Assembly (NCBI GenBank): GCA_051306415.1
Contig: JBPPNE010000156.1
Coordinates: 1 to 24,391, forward strand
Origin: CBDDRG01 sp051306415
Lineage (GTDB): Bacteria; Pseudomonadota; Gammaproteobacteria; Pseudomonadales; Porticoccaceae
Direction: 5' to 3'
DNA: 24,391 nucleotides
Shown piece after piece: positions 7,460-15,881 of the stretch (position 1 is the stretch's first letter; each line of letters opens with the position of its first letter). The notes under the pieces are model-generated. The model was not told the DNA's origin and ran no database searches. It saw only the letters and a list, made by a program, of their open reading frames with translations. The translations under genes were made by a program, and so were the position numbers.

Positions 7460-9105
7460 CCGCCGAAGCCACCACCGCGCAGGTGGCGCAGCTTGAAACC
7501 GCCCGCGAAAAGCGCGCCGACGTAAACCACAAAGCCCGCTGCGGACATCACCGCCAGCCAGCCCGCACGCTGCCACCAGTGCCAGCTCGCCCAGTCGACG
7601 AGTTGCCACATGAACGCAACCAGCACGGCGGCCATCGCCACATTGGCAAATGACAGCATGAGCCAGAACCGACCCCAGCCGGGCCGCGGTTGAAACACCC
7701 TGGTCTTCTTGAGGCCGTGGTAGAGGAGACCGGCATTGAGAAAAGCCGCCAGCGTGGTCGCCAGCGCAAGTCCGGCGTGACCGACACGCAAGTAATGATG
7801 CAGCGGGAACACCAACGCGAGATTGAAGACCATGTTGGCAATCATCGCGATGATGCCGATGCGCACCGGCGTGCGCAGATCCTGGCGAGCGTAGAAACCC
7901 GGCGCCAACACCTTGATCAGCATGAATGCGGTCAACCCACAGGCGAACGCTTGCAGACTCACCGTTGCCATGTCGATGTCGTGCGCGGTGATGCTGTCGC
8001 CGTCGTAAAAAAGCGTCGTCAGCAGAGGCTCGGCAATGATGATCAGTGCCACCGACGCCGGCACCGCCACTAGCAAGATGAAGCGCAACGCCCAATCCAG
8101 CGTCGCACTGAACGCCTGCTCTGATTTTGCCGCGTGCTGACGCGACAGATTCGGCAGGATCACGGTGCCGGCGGCAACCGCGAAAACGCCTAGCGGGAGT
8201 TCGGTGATGCGATCCGAGTAATAGAGCCAAGACACACTGCCAGTGGGCAGAAAGGACGCTAGCACGGTATCGAGCAGCAGGTTTATCTGGCTGACGGAGA
8301 CCCCGAACATGGCCGGCCCCATCAACCGTACAATCCGCCTGACCCCGGGATCGCGCCAGCCCCAGGTCGGTCGAGGCAACAGGTGGATCTGCGCGAGAAA
8401 CGGTAGTTGAAACAGAAGCTGGATGATGCCTGCCGCAAACACCCCCCAGGCCAAGGCATACACCGGGCGCAGACCCAGGGGCACCGCGGCGAGCGCCGCG
8501 CCGATCAAGCAGACATTCAGCCACACCGGGGTAAAGGCGGGTACCGCAAAGCGATCGAAACTATTGAGAATCCCGCCCGCGAAGCCCGCCAGCGAAATGA
8601 ATAGCAGATAGGGGAAAGTGATGCGGATGAGGTCAATCGCAGCATCAAATTTCACCGCGTCGCCAATGAACCCCGGGGCAAATAGCGCCGCCACCAAGGG
8701 TGCACCGACGACCGCGAGCACAGTCACCGCGACCAGAACAGAGCCCAATGCGCCGGCGACCCGATCGACGAGCTCCCTGGCGGCGGCCTCGCTGCCTTTA
8801 TGGCGATACTCCGACAACACCGGGACAAAGGCCTGGGCAAAGGCCCCCTCCGCAAAGAGCCGGCGCAAAAAATTGGGGATCTTGAAGGCGACAAAAAAGG
8901 CGTCGGCAAGGCCGTCGGCGCCGATCACGCGAGCCACAATGACATCGCGAATCAGACCGAGCACCCGCGACACCATGGTCATGGAGCCGACAACGGCACT
9001 CGCGCCTAGTAACCCCCGGCGCGGCCCCGTTTTAGTCTTGCTGGGATTTGTCTCGCTAGAATTGGGCGGCTCCGAACTGTTGCCGCCATGATTATCGGTG
9101 CCCAA
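7456..9105 (-). CDS. murJ: Lipid II flippase MurJ
   Basis: MurJ (MviN) is an inner-membrane MOP-superfamily protein with about 14 helices that flips lipid II for peptidoglycan synthesis. The family start is clear from GASAVVGSMTMVSRVLGLIRDV, then DAFFVAFKIPNFLRRLFAEGAFAQAFVPVL. I chose TTG at 9105 because AGGAAGGA sits 5 bases upstream, giving 549 residues with a hydrophilic N-terminal tail of about 30. The next in-frame ATG upstream (9243) would add 46 atypical residues and would run across the hslV promoter. MurJ is followed by ribF after roughly 100 bases and diverges from hslV. Confidence 0.93.
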   Translation of the reverse strand: MGTDNHGGNSSEPPNSSETNPSKTKTGPRRGLLGASAVVGSMTMVSRVLGLIRDVIVARVIGADGLADAFFVAFKIPNFLRRLFAEGAFAQAFVPVLSEYRHKGSEAAARELVDRVAGALGSVLVAVTVLAVVGAPLVAALFAPGFIGDAVKFDAAIDLIRITFPYLLFISLAGFAGGILNSFDRFAVPAFTPVWLNVCLIGAALAAVPLGLRPVYALAWGVFAAGIIQLLFQLPFLAQIHLLPRPTWGWRDPGVRRIVRLMGPAMFGVSVSQINLLLDTVLASFLPTGSVSWLYYSDRITELPLGVFAVAAGTVILPNLSRQHAAKSEQAFSATLDWALRFILLVAVPASVALIIIAEPLLTTLFYDGDSITAHDIDMATVSLQAFACGLTAFMLIKVLAPGFYARQDLRTPVRIGIIAMIANMVFNLALVFPLHHYLRVGHAGLALATTLAAFLNAGLLYHGLKKTRVFQPRPGWGRFWLMLSFANVAMAAVLVAFMWQLVDWASWHWWQRAGWLAVMSAAGFVVYVGALFAGGFKLRHLRGGGFGG

Positions 9106-9110
9106 TGGCG

Positions 9111-9118
9111 TCCTTCCT
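9111..9118 (-). promoter_or_regulatory. Shine-Dalgarno sequence that sets the murJ TTG start
   Basis: AGGAAGGA on the minus strand, 5 bases before TTG at 9105. No comparable site precedes the ATG at 9243, so this supports the shorter MurJ. Confidence 0.7.
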
Positions 9119-9177
9119 GAGATTTCCGCCAGTGTAACCGGGGGGACGAATGGCAACCAAGCACTGAGCGCCAACCA

Positions 9178-9205
9178 TTGAATTTTATCCGCGCCACCCC
9201 CATCT
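9178..9205 (+). promoter_or_regulatory. Sigma-32 (RpoH) heat-shock promoter of hslVU
   Basis: TTGAA at 9178-9182 is followed after 15 bases by CCCCATCT at 9198-9205. This fits the E. coli RpoH pattern (CTTGAA, 13-17 bases, CCCCATnT) almost perfectly. It lies about 55 bases before the hslV start on the correct strand. hslVU is a known RpoH target in E. coli, so a heat-shock role here is well supported by both sequence and family knowledge. Confidence 0.8.
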
Positions 9206-9260
9206 TTGGTCACTGGCCGCTTTTTGTGCATCACTCCCGCCATACCCTGGAGAACCCGAT

Positions 9261-9803
9261 TTGGAACAGTACCGCGGCACTACCATCCTGTCCGTGCGCC
9301 GCAACGGCAAGGTCGTCATCGGCGGCGACGGCCAGGTCACCCTCGGCAATACAGTGATGAAGGGTAACGCCCGCAAGGTCCGTCGCCTGCACAACGACCA
9401 GGTGATCGCCGGGTTTGCCGGTGGCACCGCCGATGCGTTCACGCTGTTTGAACGCTTCGAGGCCAAGTTGCAACAGCACCGCGGCAACCTGGTGCGCGCC
9501 GCCGTCGAGCTGGCGAAAGACTGGCGGACGGATCGCATCCTGCGCCGCCTGGAGGCATTGCTCGCGATCGCCGACAAAGAGGCGTCGCTGATCATCACCG
9601 GCAACGGCGATGTGATCCAGCCGGAGAACGATCTGATCGCCATCGGCTCCGGCGGTCCTTTCGCCCAGGCGGCGGCGCGAGCCCTGCTGGAGAATTCCGA
9701 ACTAAGCGCCCGCGATATCGTCGAAAAAAGCCTGCAAATCGCGGCCGATATCTGCATCTACACCAACCACAACCGCACCATCGAGGAGCTGGACTGTGGC
9801 TGA
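9261..9803 (+). CDS. hslV: ATP-dependent protease subunit HslV (ClpQ)
   Basis: HslV is the proteasome-like threonine peptidase that forms a double hexamer capped by HslU. The start is TTG with GGAG 8 bases upstream. The N terminus MEQYRG is a short propeptide ending in Gly, and cleavage would expose Thr7 of TTILSVRRNGK as the catalytic nucleophile. The rest matches the family throughout: IGGDGQVTLGNTVMKGNARKV, GFAGGTADAFTLFERFE, ELAKDWRTDR, LIITGNGDVIQPE and AIGSGGPFAQAAARALL. Length is 180 residues. hslU follows after 60 bases, and a sigma-32 promoter lies upstream. Confidence 0.97.
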   Translation: MEQYRGTTILSVRRNGKVVIGGDGQVTLGNTVMKGNARKVRRLHNDQVIAGFAGGTADAFTLFERFEAKLQQHRGNLVRAAVELAKDWRTDRILRRLEALLAIADKEASLIITGNGDVIQPENDLIAIGSGGPFAQAAARALLENSELSARDIVEKSLQIAADICIYTNHNRTIEELDCG

Positions 9804-9863
9804 TTGCGGCGACTCCCAGCACCCGATCAACCCACGCCCCCACCTTCAACCCGGACGCCCAAC

Positions 9864-11213
9864 ATGTCGGATATGACCCCCCGGGAAATCGTTCACGAAC
9901 TCGACCGCTATATCGTTGGCCAGCACAACGCCAAGCGCGCCGTCGCTATCGCCCTGCGCAACCGCTGGCGGCGCATGCAGCTGCCAGAAGAGTTGCGCAA
10001 TGAAATCTCCCCCAAGAACATCCTGATGATCGGCCCCACCGGCGTCGGCAAAACCGAGATCGCCCGTCGTCTCGCCCGCCTCGCCAACGCGCCCTTCATC
10101 AAGGTGGAAGCCACCAAATTCACCGAAGTCGGCTACGTCGGAAGGGATGTAGACTCGATTATTCGCGACCTGGTGGAAAGCGCGATCAAACAGCTACGCG
10201 AGCAGGAGACCGAGAAAGTCCGTCAACGCGCGCTCGACGCCGCCGAACAGCGGGTATTGGATGCATTACTGCCGCAGGCACGCGATGCCAGCATCGCCAC
10301 CGGTGACACCAGTGCCAGCGCGGATAGGGAATCCAACACTCGTCAGCTACTGCGCAAGAAACTCCGCGAAGGCCAACTCGATGACAAAGAGATCGAGATC
10401 GACGTGCGCGCCACGCCGGTTGGCGTCGAAATCATGGCGCCGCCGGGCATGGAGGAGATGACGAACCAATTGCAGGGCATGTTCGCCAATCTGGGCGGCG
10501 GGCGTACCAAAAGCCGCCGCCTGCCTGTCGCCAAGGCCCTCAAACTGCTCGCCGAGGAAGAAGCGGCCAAACTCGTCAACGAGGACGACATCAAGGCTCG
10601 CGCCATCGTCAGCGCCGAACAGAACGGTATCGTCTTTATCGATGAAATTGACAAGGTGGCAAAGCGTGGCGAAATAGCGGGCACCGATATTTCCCGCGAG
10701 GGCGTCCAACGCGACCTGCTGCCGCTCATCGAGGGTTGCGCCGTATCCACCAAGTACGGCGTGGTGAAAACCGACCACATCCTGTTCATCGCCTCGGGCG
10801 CGTTTCACTTCGCGAAGCCGTCCGATCTGATTCCAGAGCTTCAGGGCCGGCTGCCGATTCGAGTCGAACTGGAATCCCTCGACGCCGACGATTTTCAGCG
10901 CATTCTCACTGAACCGAAAGCCTCGCTGACCGAACAGTACCGCGAGTTGCTGGCCACCGAGGGACTGGCGATAGACTTCACCCCCGAGGGCGTCCGCCGG
11001 ATTGCCGAAATCGCCTGGACGGTGAACGAGCGTACCGAAAACATCGGCGCCCGTCGCCTCCACACCGTGCTCGAACGCCTGTTCGAGACGCTCTCGTTCG
11101 ACGCCACCGACATCGCCGCCAGCGGCGAGAAAACCATCATTGACGCCGCCTTTGTCGACCAGCAGCTGAACTCACTGGCCAGCAATGAGGATCTGTCGCG
11201 ATTTATACTCTGA
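9864..11213 (+). CDS. hslU: ATP-dependent protease ATPase subunit HslU (ClpY)
   Basis: HslU is the AAA+ unfoldase that feeds substrates to HslV. The protein has 449 residues. The start MSDMTPREIVHELDRYIVGQ fits the family. Walker A GPTGVGKT is at 57-64, the pore loop GYVG at 90-93, and Walker B IVFIDE at 256-261. The I-domain lies between about 110 and 240. The sensor/arginine part NERTENIGARRLHTVLERL and the C-terminal tail DLSRFIL, which docks into HslV, are intact. A frame-open extension back to TTG at 9804 is non-homologous and rejected. The Shine-Dalgarno sequence is weak (GGACG), so translation may depend on hslV. Confidence 0.96.
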   Translation: MSDMTPREIVHELDRYIVGQHNAKRAVAIALRNRWRRMQLPEELRNEISPKNILMIGPTGVGKTEIARRLARLANAPFIKVEATKFTEVGYVGRDVDSIIRDLVESAIKQLREQETEKVRQRALDAAEQRVLDALLPQARDASIATGDTSASADRESNTRQLLRKKLREGQLDDKEIEIDVRATPVGVEIMAPPGMEEMTNQLQGMFANLGGGRTKSRRLPVAKALKLLAEEEAAKLVNEDDIKARAIVSAEQNGIVFIDEIDKVAKRGEIAGTDISREGVQRDLLPLIEGCAVSTKYGVVKTDHILFIASGAFHFAKPSDLIPELQGRLPIRVELESLDADDFQRILTEPKASLTEQYRELLATEGLAIDFTPEGVRRIAEIAWTVNERTENIGARRLHTVLERLFETLSFDATDIAASGEKTIIDAAFVDQQLNSLASNEDLSRFIL

Positions 11214-11277
11214 AACCCAACCCGGGTGGCCGAGCCGGTGATGGCCAGCCGATAGCGGCCAAGCGGACGAGACGGTT

Positions 11278-11670
11278 ATGACTCCCACCAAAGTAAAGCA
11301 CCACAAAGCCGAAGGCTCGCTGGAGTTGGCCTATGCCAGCAACGCCGGCTTCACATTGAGCGGCGAGTATCTGAGGGTACACTCCCCCAGTGCCGAGGTC
11401 AGAGGCCACGGGCCGGGGCAGGAGATACTCCAGCACGGCAAGAAGGGCGTACGCATCGCCCGCGTCGAACCGGTGGGCAACTATGCGCTGCTGCTGCATT
11501 TCGACGACGGCCACAACACCGGTATTTACAGCTGGGGCTACCTGCGCGAATTGGGCGACAATTACGAACAGTACTGGCAAAACTATCTCGACAAGCTCAA
11601 CCAGGCCGGCCAAAGCCGCGACCTTGAGGTGCAGGTGGTCAGGTTTGTGACGCCTCCCGCCAAACCCTGA
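11278..11670 (+). CDS. DUF971 protein (gamma-butyrobetaine hydroxylase N-terminal-like)
   Basis: A 130-residue protein with a single DUF971 domain, the same fold as the N-terminal domain of gamma-butyrobetaine hydroxylase. The family core is visible: LELAYASNAGFTLSGEYLRVHSPSAEV, RIARVEPVGNYALLLHFDDGHNTGIYSWGYLREL. It is a stand-alone domain with no oxygenase part. Genes of this kind commonly sit directly after hslVU in gammaproteobacteria, and here it begins 64 bases after hslU on the same strand, so co-transcription is likely. The biochemical role of stand-alone members is not settled. Confidence 0.88.
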   Translation: MTPTKVKHHKAEGSLELAYASNAGFTLSGEYLRVHSPSAEVRGHGPGQEILQHGKKGVRIARVEPVGNYALLLHFDDGHNTGIYSWGYLRELGDNYEQYWQNYLDKLNQAGQSRDLEVQVVRFVTPPAKP

Positions 11671-11872
11671 GAACCTATCCAAAAGTCTACTGCGCTCGGC
11701 ATTTTGGACCGATTCTGAGCCACACCACGTCATTGCGCAGGCCGACGACACGCCCACCGGATTGACGTGGCGAGTGCGCACTATTGGCGCGACTAGCGCG
11801 ACGCACTGAAAAAGAGTGACAACCACTCCGAAAAAATGCAGAAAAACCGTTGATCTGAAACGGAATTCAGCC

Positions 11873-13474
11873 ATGGCGGCCACCTACTCACTGCTCTCCA
11901 CCAATATCCGCCTGCTCAAAGCCAAGGCGTCGGGTCAAGCCTCGCTGGGGGCCGTGATAGCCACTTTTGCCGCTGTTCTGGCCACTCTGCTCAGCAGTTA
12001 CCTCGAATTCAGCACGCTCAGCATCGATCATTTTCTTCAGGTACAGCGGAGCAATCCAGCGCTGTGGCTGCTCGATCTGTCTCCCTTCGCCTTTGCACTT
12101 TGGGGTCAGTATGTGGGCACTTCCGTGGCTTGGGAGGCAGGCGCCATGATCGTCGATCAAACCGAAAACTTGCGGGCACAGGCGAATTCTCTGGAAACGC
12201 AGATTGCCCATGGCACCACCCACGACGGCTTGACTGGCTTGCCCAATCGCGGCTTGTTCCGCGATCGCATCGAGCAGGCAATCGTCGGCGCCCGCATCCG
12301 GCAGGGGAAGCTCGGTGTCCTCGTCATCGATCTCGACAACTTCAAGGAGGTCAACGACACCCTGGGCCACCACAGCGGCGATATCCTGCTCCGGCAGCTC
12401 GCCTTTCGCTTATCTGGCGTGATTCAGCAACCGGCAACCCTCGCCCGCCTCGGCGGCGATGAGTACGGCATTCTGTTGCCCGAGATCGATTCGGCGACGG
12501 ACATCGGCAACCTGGTCGATAAAATTCACCAGGTCATGAAAACGCCCTTTGTGGTCAACAAGATTCCGCTGGAAGCCCACGCCAGCATCGGCGCCTCGCT
12601 CTATCCCGATCACGGCGAGGATGAAGACACCCTCCTGCAGTTTGCCGACCTCGCCATGTACGTGGCGAAGGCCATGAGCAGCGGATTCGTGCTCTACGAG
12701 CAGGGCATGCAAAAATCCAGCCCCCACTTGCTGTCACTCACCGGCGAGCTGCGCCAGGCGATCGAAAGCGGGCACCTGATACTGCATTTCCAACCCAAGA
12801 TCGCGGCGCAGAGCGGGCAGTTGATCGGCGCCGAAGCGTTGATGCGGTGGCAACATCGCGAGCACGGCGTGATCCCGCCCGATGAATTCATTCCGCTGGC
12901 GGAACGCACCGGATTCATCAGTGAACTGTCACAGTGGGTGATTGAGGAAGCTCTCCGCCAGTGCCGCCAGTGGCAGCAGAACGGCTTGGACATCTCGGTC
13001 GCGGTCAATGTGTCGTCGCGAGTGCTGCTCGATCCCGACCTGCCCGAGAAGATCATTGGCAATCTGGAGTCCTTCAATATCCCCGCCAGCGCGCTGACCC
13101 TTGAGATCACCGAAACCTCGATCATGGTCGATGCCGACCGAGCGATGGAAGTCCTGCTGCGCCTGGAGTCCATCGGCACCCGTATCTCGATCGACGATTT
13201 CGGTACCGGTTACTCCTCCCTCGCCTACCTCAAGCGGCTGCCCGCGAAGGAACTCAAGATCGACAAAGGTTTTGTCATGGACATGCTGGAAGACGATCAA
13301 AACGCGATGATCGTCCAGGCCACGGTGGTCCTGGCCCACAATCTGGGCATGCAGGTGGTCGCCGAGGGCGTGGAGAGTGCGGCCATCGAGAACCGTTTGC
13401 GTGAACTCGGCTGCGACATTTTGCAGGGCCACCATATCAGTGAACCGCTGGACGGCGTTGCGTTCCTGGCCTGA
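11873..13474 (+). CDS. Membrane-anchored GGDEF-EAL cyclic-di-GMP protein
   Basis: A 533-residue protein with two likely N-terminal helices (about 24-42 and 62-82), then GGDEF (about 112-280) and EAL (about 290-530) domains. The GGDEF site reads GGDEY (194-198) with DLDNFKEVND upstream, so the metal and guanine contacts remain. The usual inhibitory RxxD site before it is not present (QQPA instead). The EAL domain keeps EALMRW (from 321), NVSS, EITET, DDFGTGYSSLAYLKRL, LKIDKGF, AEGVES and LQGHHISEPL, so phosphodiesterase activity is plausible. No PAS, HAMP or sensor domain is seen. I chose ATG at 11873; GTG at 11816 would add 19 residues. It converges with the P450 gene. Confidence 0.9.
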   Translation: MAATYSLLSTNIRLLKAKASGQASLGAVIATFAAVLATLLSSYLEFSTLSIDHFLQVQRSNPALWLLDLSPFAFALWGQYVGTSVAWEAGAMIVDQTENLRAQANSLETQIAHGTTHDGLTGLPNRGLFRDRIEQAIVGARIRQGKLGVLVIDLDNFKEVNDTLGHHSGDILLRQLAFRLSGVIQQPATLARLGGDEYGILLPEIDSATDIGNLVDKIHQVMKTPFVVNKIPLEAHASIGASLYPDHGEDEDTLLQFADLAMYVAKAMSSGFVLYEQGMQKSSPHLLSLTGELRQAIESGHLILHFQPKIAAQSGQLIGAEALMRWQHREHGVIPPDEFIPLAERTGFISELSQWVIEEALRQCRQWQQNGLDISVAVNVSSRVLLDPDLPEKIIGNLESFNIPASALTLEITETSIMVDADRAMEVLLRLESIGTRISIDDFGTGYSSLAYLKRLPAKELKIDKGFVMDMLEDDQNAMIVQATVVLAHNLGMQVVAEGVESAAIENRLRELGCDILQGHHISEPLDGVAFLA

Positions 13475-13535
13475 GCACGCAACAGGAAAAGCGTGTAACC
13501 CGTAGCCACTGCCCGGATACACCCGCCATCCACGC

Positions 13536-15332
13536 TCACTCAATCTTTGGAGTGGGCCGCCGTGGCCTGAACCGAATCCGCAGCCCGAGCGGGCTCAGGG
13601 TGAACTGCAACCGCTCCGACACCTTGGCGAGATCGACAGCGGCCTCCACCTCAAAATGACTGGCGATCATCACCAGCACCGCCTTCATCTCCAGTAGCGC
13701 CAGGCTGCGACCGGGGCAAAGGCGTGGCCCGGAACCAAAGGGCATGAAGGCACGGGTGTTGGCCTGACGCTTCTCACCGTCCACCTTGAGCCAGCGCTCC
13801 GGATTGAACCGCTCGGGAGCGGGGAAGTCCGCCTCCTGCATGGCGATGGTGCGCGCGAGAATCACCACCGACTGGCCGCGCCGCAGCGCCAGCGGACCAA
13901 CGCGAACATCCCGGGTGGCTTCCACGATGTTGATCGGCGCCACCGGCTTCAGCCGCATGGTTTCGTTGATCAGCGCTTCGACATAGGGAAACTGGCGGGT
14001 TTTGTCGTAATCGTCGAGAGCGCCACCGGTGAGCACAGCGTCGACCTCGGCGCGCAACCGGGTCTGTAGTTCGGGGTACAGCACGAGGTAGTAGATGACC
14101 CAGGCCAGGGAATTGGCCGTGGTGTCCTCCCCCGCCAGCAACATGGTGAGCACGTTGTCAGCCACCTCGCGCTCGCTGAAGCCGCCGGCTTCACCTTCGC
14201 CCTTTTCTGCCGCTACCAACAGCGATTGCAGCAGGTTTTCGGGGTGCTCGCGCAGGTTCGCGTCAGCCGCCAGCTGCGCGCTGCCGGCGGCGATAAAACC
14301 GGCAATCGCCGCGTACACTTTCTTCACCGAGCGCTCCACATCGCGGTCCGCCGGCGTGCGCAGATAGCGCCAGTAGGGCACTGGCGACAGCAGGCGGCGC
14401 TGGATCGTCGGGAAAATCTTGTCGAGATGTTCCTGAATCACTGCGCCTTCCTGCTCCAGCGTGTTGATGTCCTGACCAAAGGCCAGGGACGCCGTGACAT
14501 CGACGGTGAAGCGCATCAATTCCGCCTGCACATCGAGCCCGGCGTCGGCTTCGCCCGCCGCCCACCAGCGCCGGCACAGGCGGTCGGTCACCTTGATCAG
14601 CGTCGGGAAGAACTGGCGCAGATGGCCGGTATCGAGAGACTGCACGATCACCGGGCGCTGCCGCCGCCAGCGGTCGCCCTCGGCCATGAAGATGCCCTGC
14701 GTGCTCACGCCCAGGATGGACACTTTCTCCAGTTGACTGGTACGGCGAAAATCCTCCGGCCGCGCCTTCAACAGCGCGTTCGCCAGCGCAGCGTCCGCCA
14801 CTACCGCCATCGCGCGCCGACCGAAGCGATAGGCATACAGGGAGCCAAAGCGCGCCGCCCACTGCTCCAGCGTCAAATGAAATGCGCGACGGTTCAACTG
14901 GTGCAGGTTGCCGATCAGGGGCAGGCCGCGGGGACCGGGCAGCGATTCCAGCGGTATGCCGGCAACCGCGGGCGCGCCCGCTACGGCAGTAACAAGTGCT
15001 CGCTCAATCAGAATCACACCGTCTTTGACGACCACGGGAAATCCGCGCAGACAGGTTTCACGATCACCCTTTTTCTGTCCGCTTCGGGCGTCAAACTGCC
15101 ATTGGTGTGACCGGCAGATGATGCTGCCGTGGCTGAGCTCACCCTCGGCGAGCAGCGTCCCCAGATGCGGGCAACGACCGTCAAACGCCCTGATCTCGCC
15201 CTCGTGTTTCACCAGCACCAGCTCAACGCCCTCGGCGCTCGCACCCAGCAAGCCGCCAGCGCCGATGTCGCCAACCTTTGCGAGCGCAATCCAGTCGGCT
15301 TCGACCGCTGTCGCCAGATTCGCGCTGGTCAT
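13536..15332 (-). CDS. Rieske [2Fe-2S] - cytochrome P450 fusion protein
   Basis: A 598-residue single frame. Residues about 13-110 form a Rieske ferredoxin-like domain with CPH (Cys54, His56) and CRSHQW (Cys73, His76), the full set of cluster ligands. After a short linker, LPGPRGLPLIGNLHQL (131-146) opens a complete P450: WRRQR in helix C (222-226), I-helix AGEDTT (400-405), ExxR as ETMR (457-460), FNPERW (509-514) and the heme loop FGSGPRLCPGR with Cys539. The P450 half looks like the CYP102/microsomal type more than the short bacterial class I type. Function inferred: a monooxygenase whose redox partner is built in at the N terminus. Substrate unknown. GGAAG precedes the ATG by 6 bases. It lies 42 bases after the TlpA gene, probably in one operon; no ferredoxin reductase is nearby. 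Confidence 0.93.
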   Translation of the reverse strand: MTSANLATAVEADWIALAKVGDIGAGGLLGASAEGVELVLVKHEGEIRAFDGRCPHLGTLLAEGELSHGSIICRSHQWQFDARSGQKKGDRETCLRGFPVVVKDGVILIERALVTAVAGAPAVAGIPLESLPGPRGLPLIGNLHQLNRRAFHLTLEQWAARFGSLYAYRFGRRAMAVVADAALANALLKARPEDFRRTSQLEKVSILGVSTQGIFMAEGDRWRRQRPVIVQSLDTGHLRQFFPTLIKVTDRLCRRWWAAGEADAGLDVQAELMRFTVDVTASLAFGQDINTLEQEGAVIQEHLDKIFPTIQRRLLSPVPYWRYLRTPADRDVERSVKKVYAAIAGFIAAGSAQLAADANLREHPENLLQSLLVAAEKGEGEAGGFSEREVADNVLTMLLAGEDTTANSLAWVIYYLVLYPELQTRLRAEVDAVLTGGALDDYDKTRQFPYVEALINETMRLKPVAPINIVEATRDVRVGPLALRRGQSVVILARTIAMQEADFPAPERFNPERWLKVDGEKRQANTRAFMPFGSGPRLCPGRSLALLEMKAVLVMIASHFEVEAAVDLAKVSERLQFTLSPLGLRIRFRPRRPTPKIE

Positions 15333-15374
15333 GGCAGCTTCCAGGGTAGCAATCTCCAGGGATGACGCCGCTGG

Positions 15375-15881
15375 TCAGGGTTGGCCGTCGCGGGTGGGCG
15401 GCACTGCAAGCGCTAGCGCCTGCTCCAGCGCGGCGCGGGTCTGCGGGCCGCTCAACACTTGCTGAACGTTGCCCGCGCGATCAAAAACCAGCGTTTCCGG
15501 CAGCGCCTGCGGCGGCGGCAGCGGCAACTCCGGCCGCGGATCCCGTAGCAGCGTCGGAAAGGCAATACCCAGCGCGGCGATCTGCGCCTCCAGGCTGGCA
15601 CCACTGGCACCATCGAAATTCACCGAAAAAACACCGACCTCGGCTGGATGAGCCGCCGCGAAGGCATTCAGCTCCGGTATTTCTTCGCGGCAGGGCGCGC
15701 ACCACTCGGCCCAATAGTTGATAACGACGAGCTTGCCGTGCAATTCCGACAACACCAAGGCGCCACCGCCCAGCAGCGGGTAACTGGGCTCGGCGTCCCG
15801 ACAACCCAGCAGCGCGATTGCCATCATGAGCAAGGCAACACGGCAGATAACGGCCCTGCCGCGCACGTCAGTTGTCGTCAT
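15375..15881 (-). CDS. TlpA/ResA-like thioredoxin lipoprotein
   Basis: A 168-residue thioredoxin-fold protein. The N terminus is basic, then hydrophobic, and ends in the lipobox LLGC (Cys27), so it should be a lipid-anchored periplasmic protein. The redox motif is WCAPC at 60-64, within LVVINYWAEWCAPCREEIPE. The later LPETLVFDRAG carries the cis-proline. These features fit TlpA/ResA-type thiol-disulfide proteins; the client is unknown. I chose ATG at 15881, overlapping the yihY stop by 14 bases, because it gives a normal signal peptide. ATG at 15920 would add 13 residues. A thioredoxin gene near yihY and an arsC-like gene is also, as I recall, seen in Pseudomonas. Confidence 0.88.
   Translation of the reverse strand: MTTTDVRGRAVICRVALLMMAIALLGCRDAEPSYPLLGGGALVLSELHGKLVVINYWAEWCAPCREEIPELNAFAAAHPAEVGVFSVNFDGASGASLEAQIAALGIAFPTLLRDPRPELPLPPPQALPETLVFDRAGNVQQVLSGPQTRAALEQALALAVPPTRDGQP

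Noticed and set aside
7358..8524. Long N-terminal extension of RibF, making a 714-residue protein
   Set aside because: The extra 390 or so residues are the antiframe of murJ on the same strand and show no RibF similarity.
9106..9243. Upstream ATG start for MurJ
   Set aside because: It adds 46 non-family residues across the hslV promoter and lacks the strong ribosome site that precedes TTG 9105.
14226..15110. 294-codon open frame on the plus strand
   Set aside because: It is antisense to the Rieske-P450 gene, which has full catalytic motifs.
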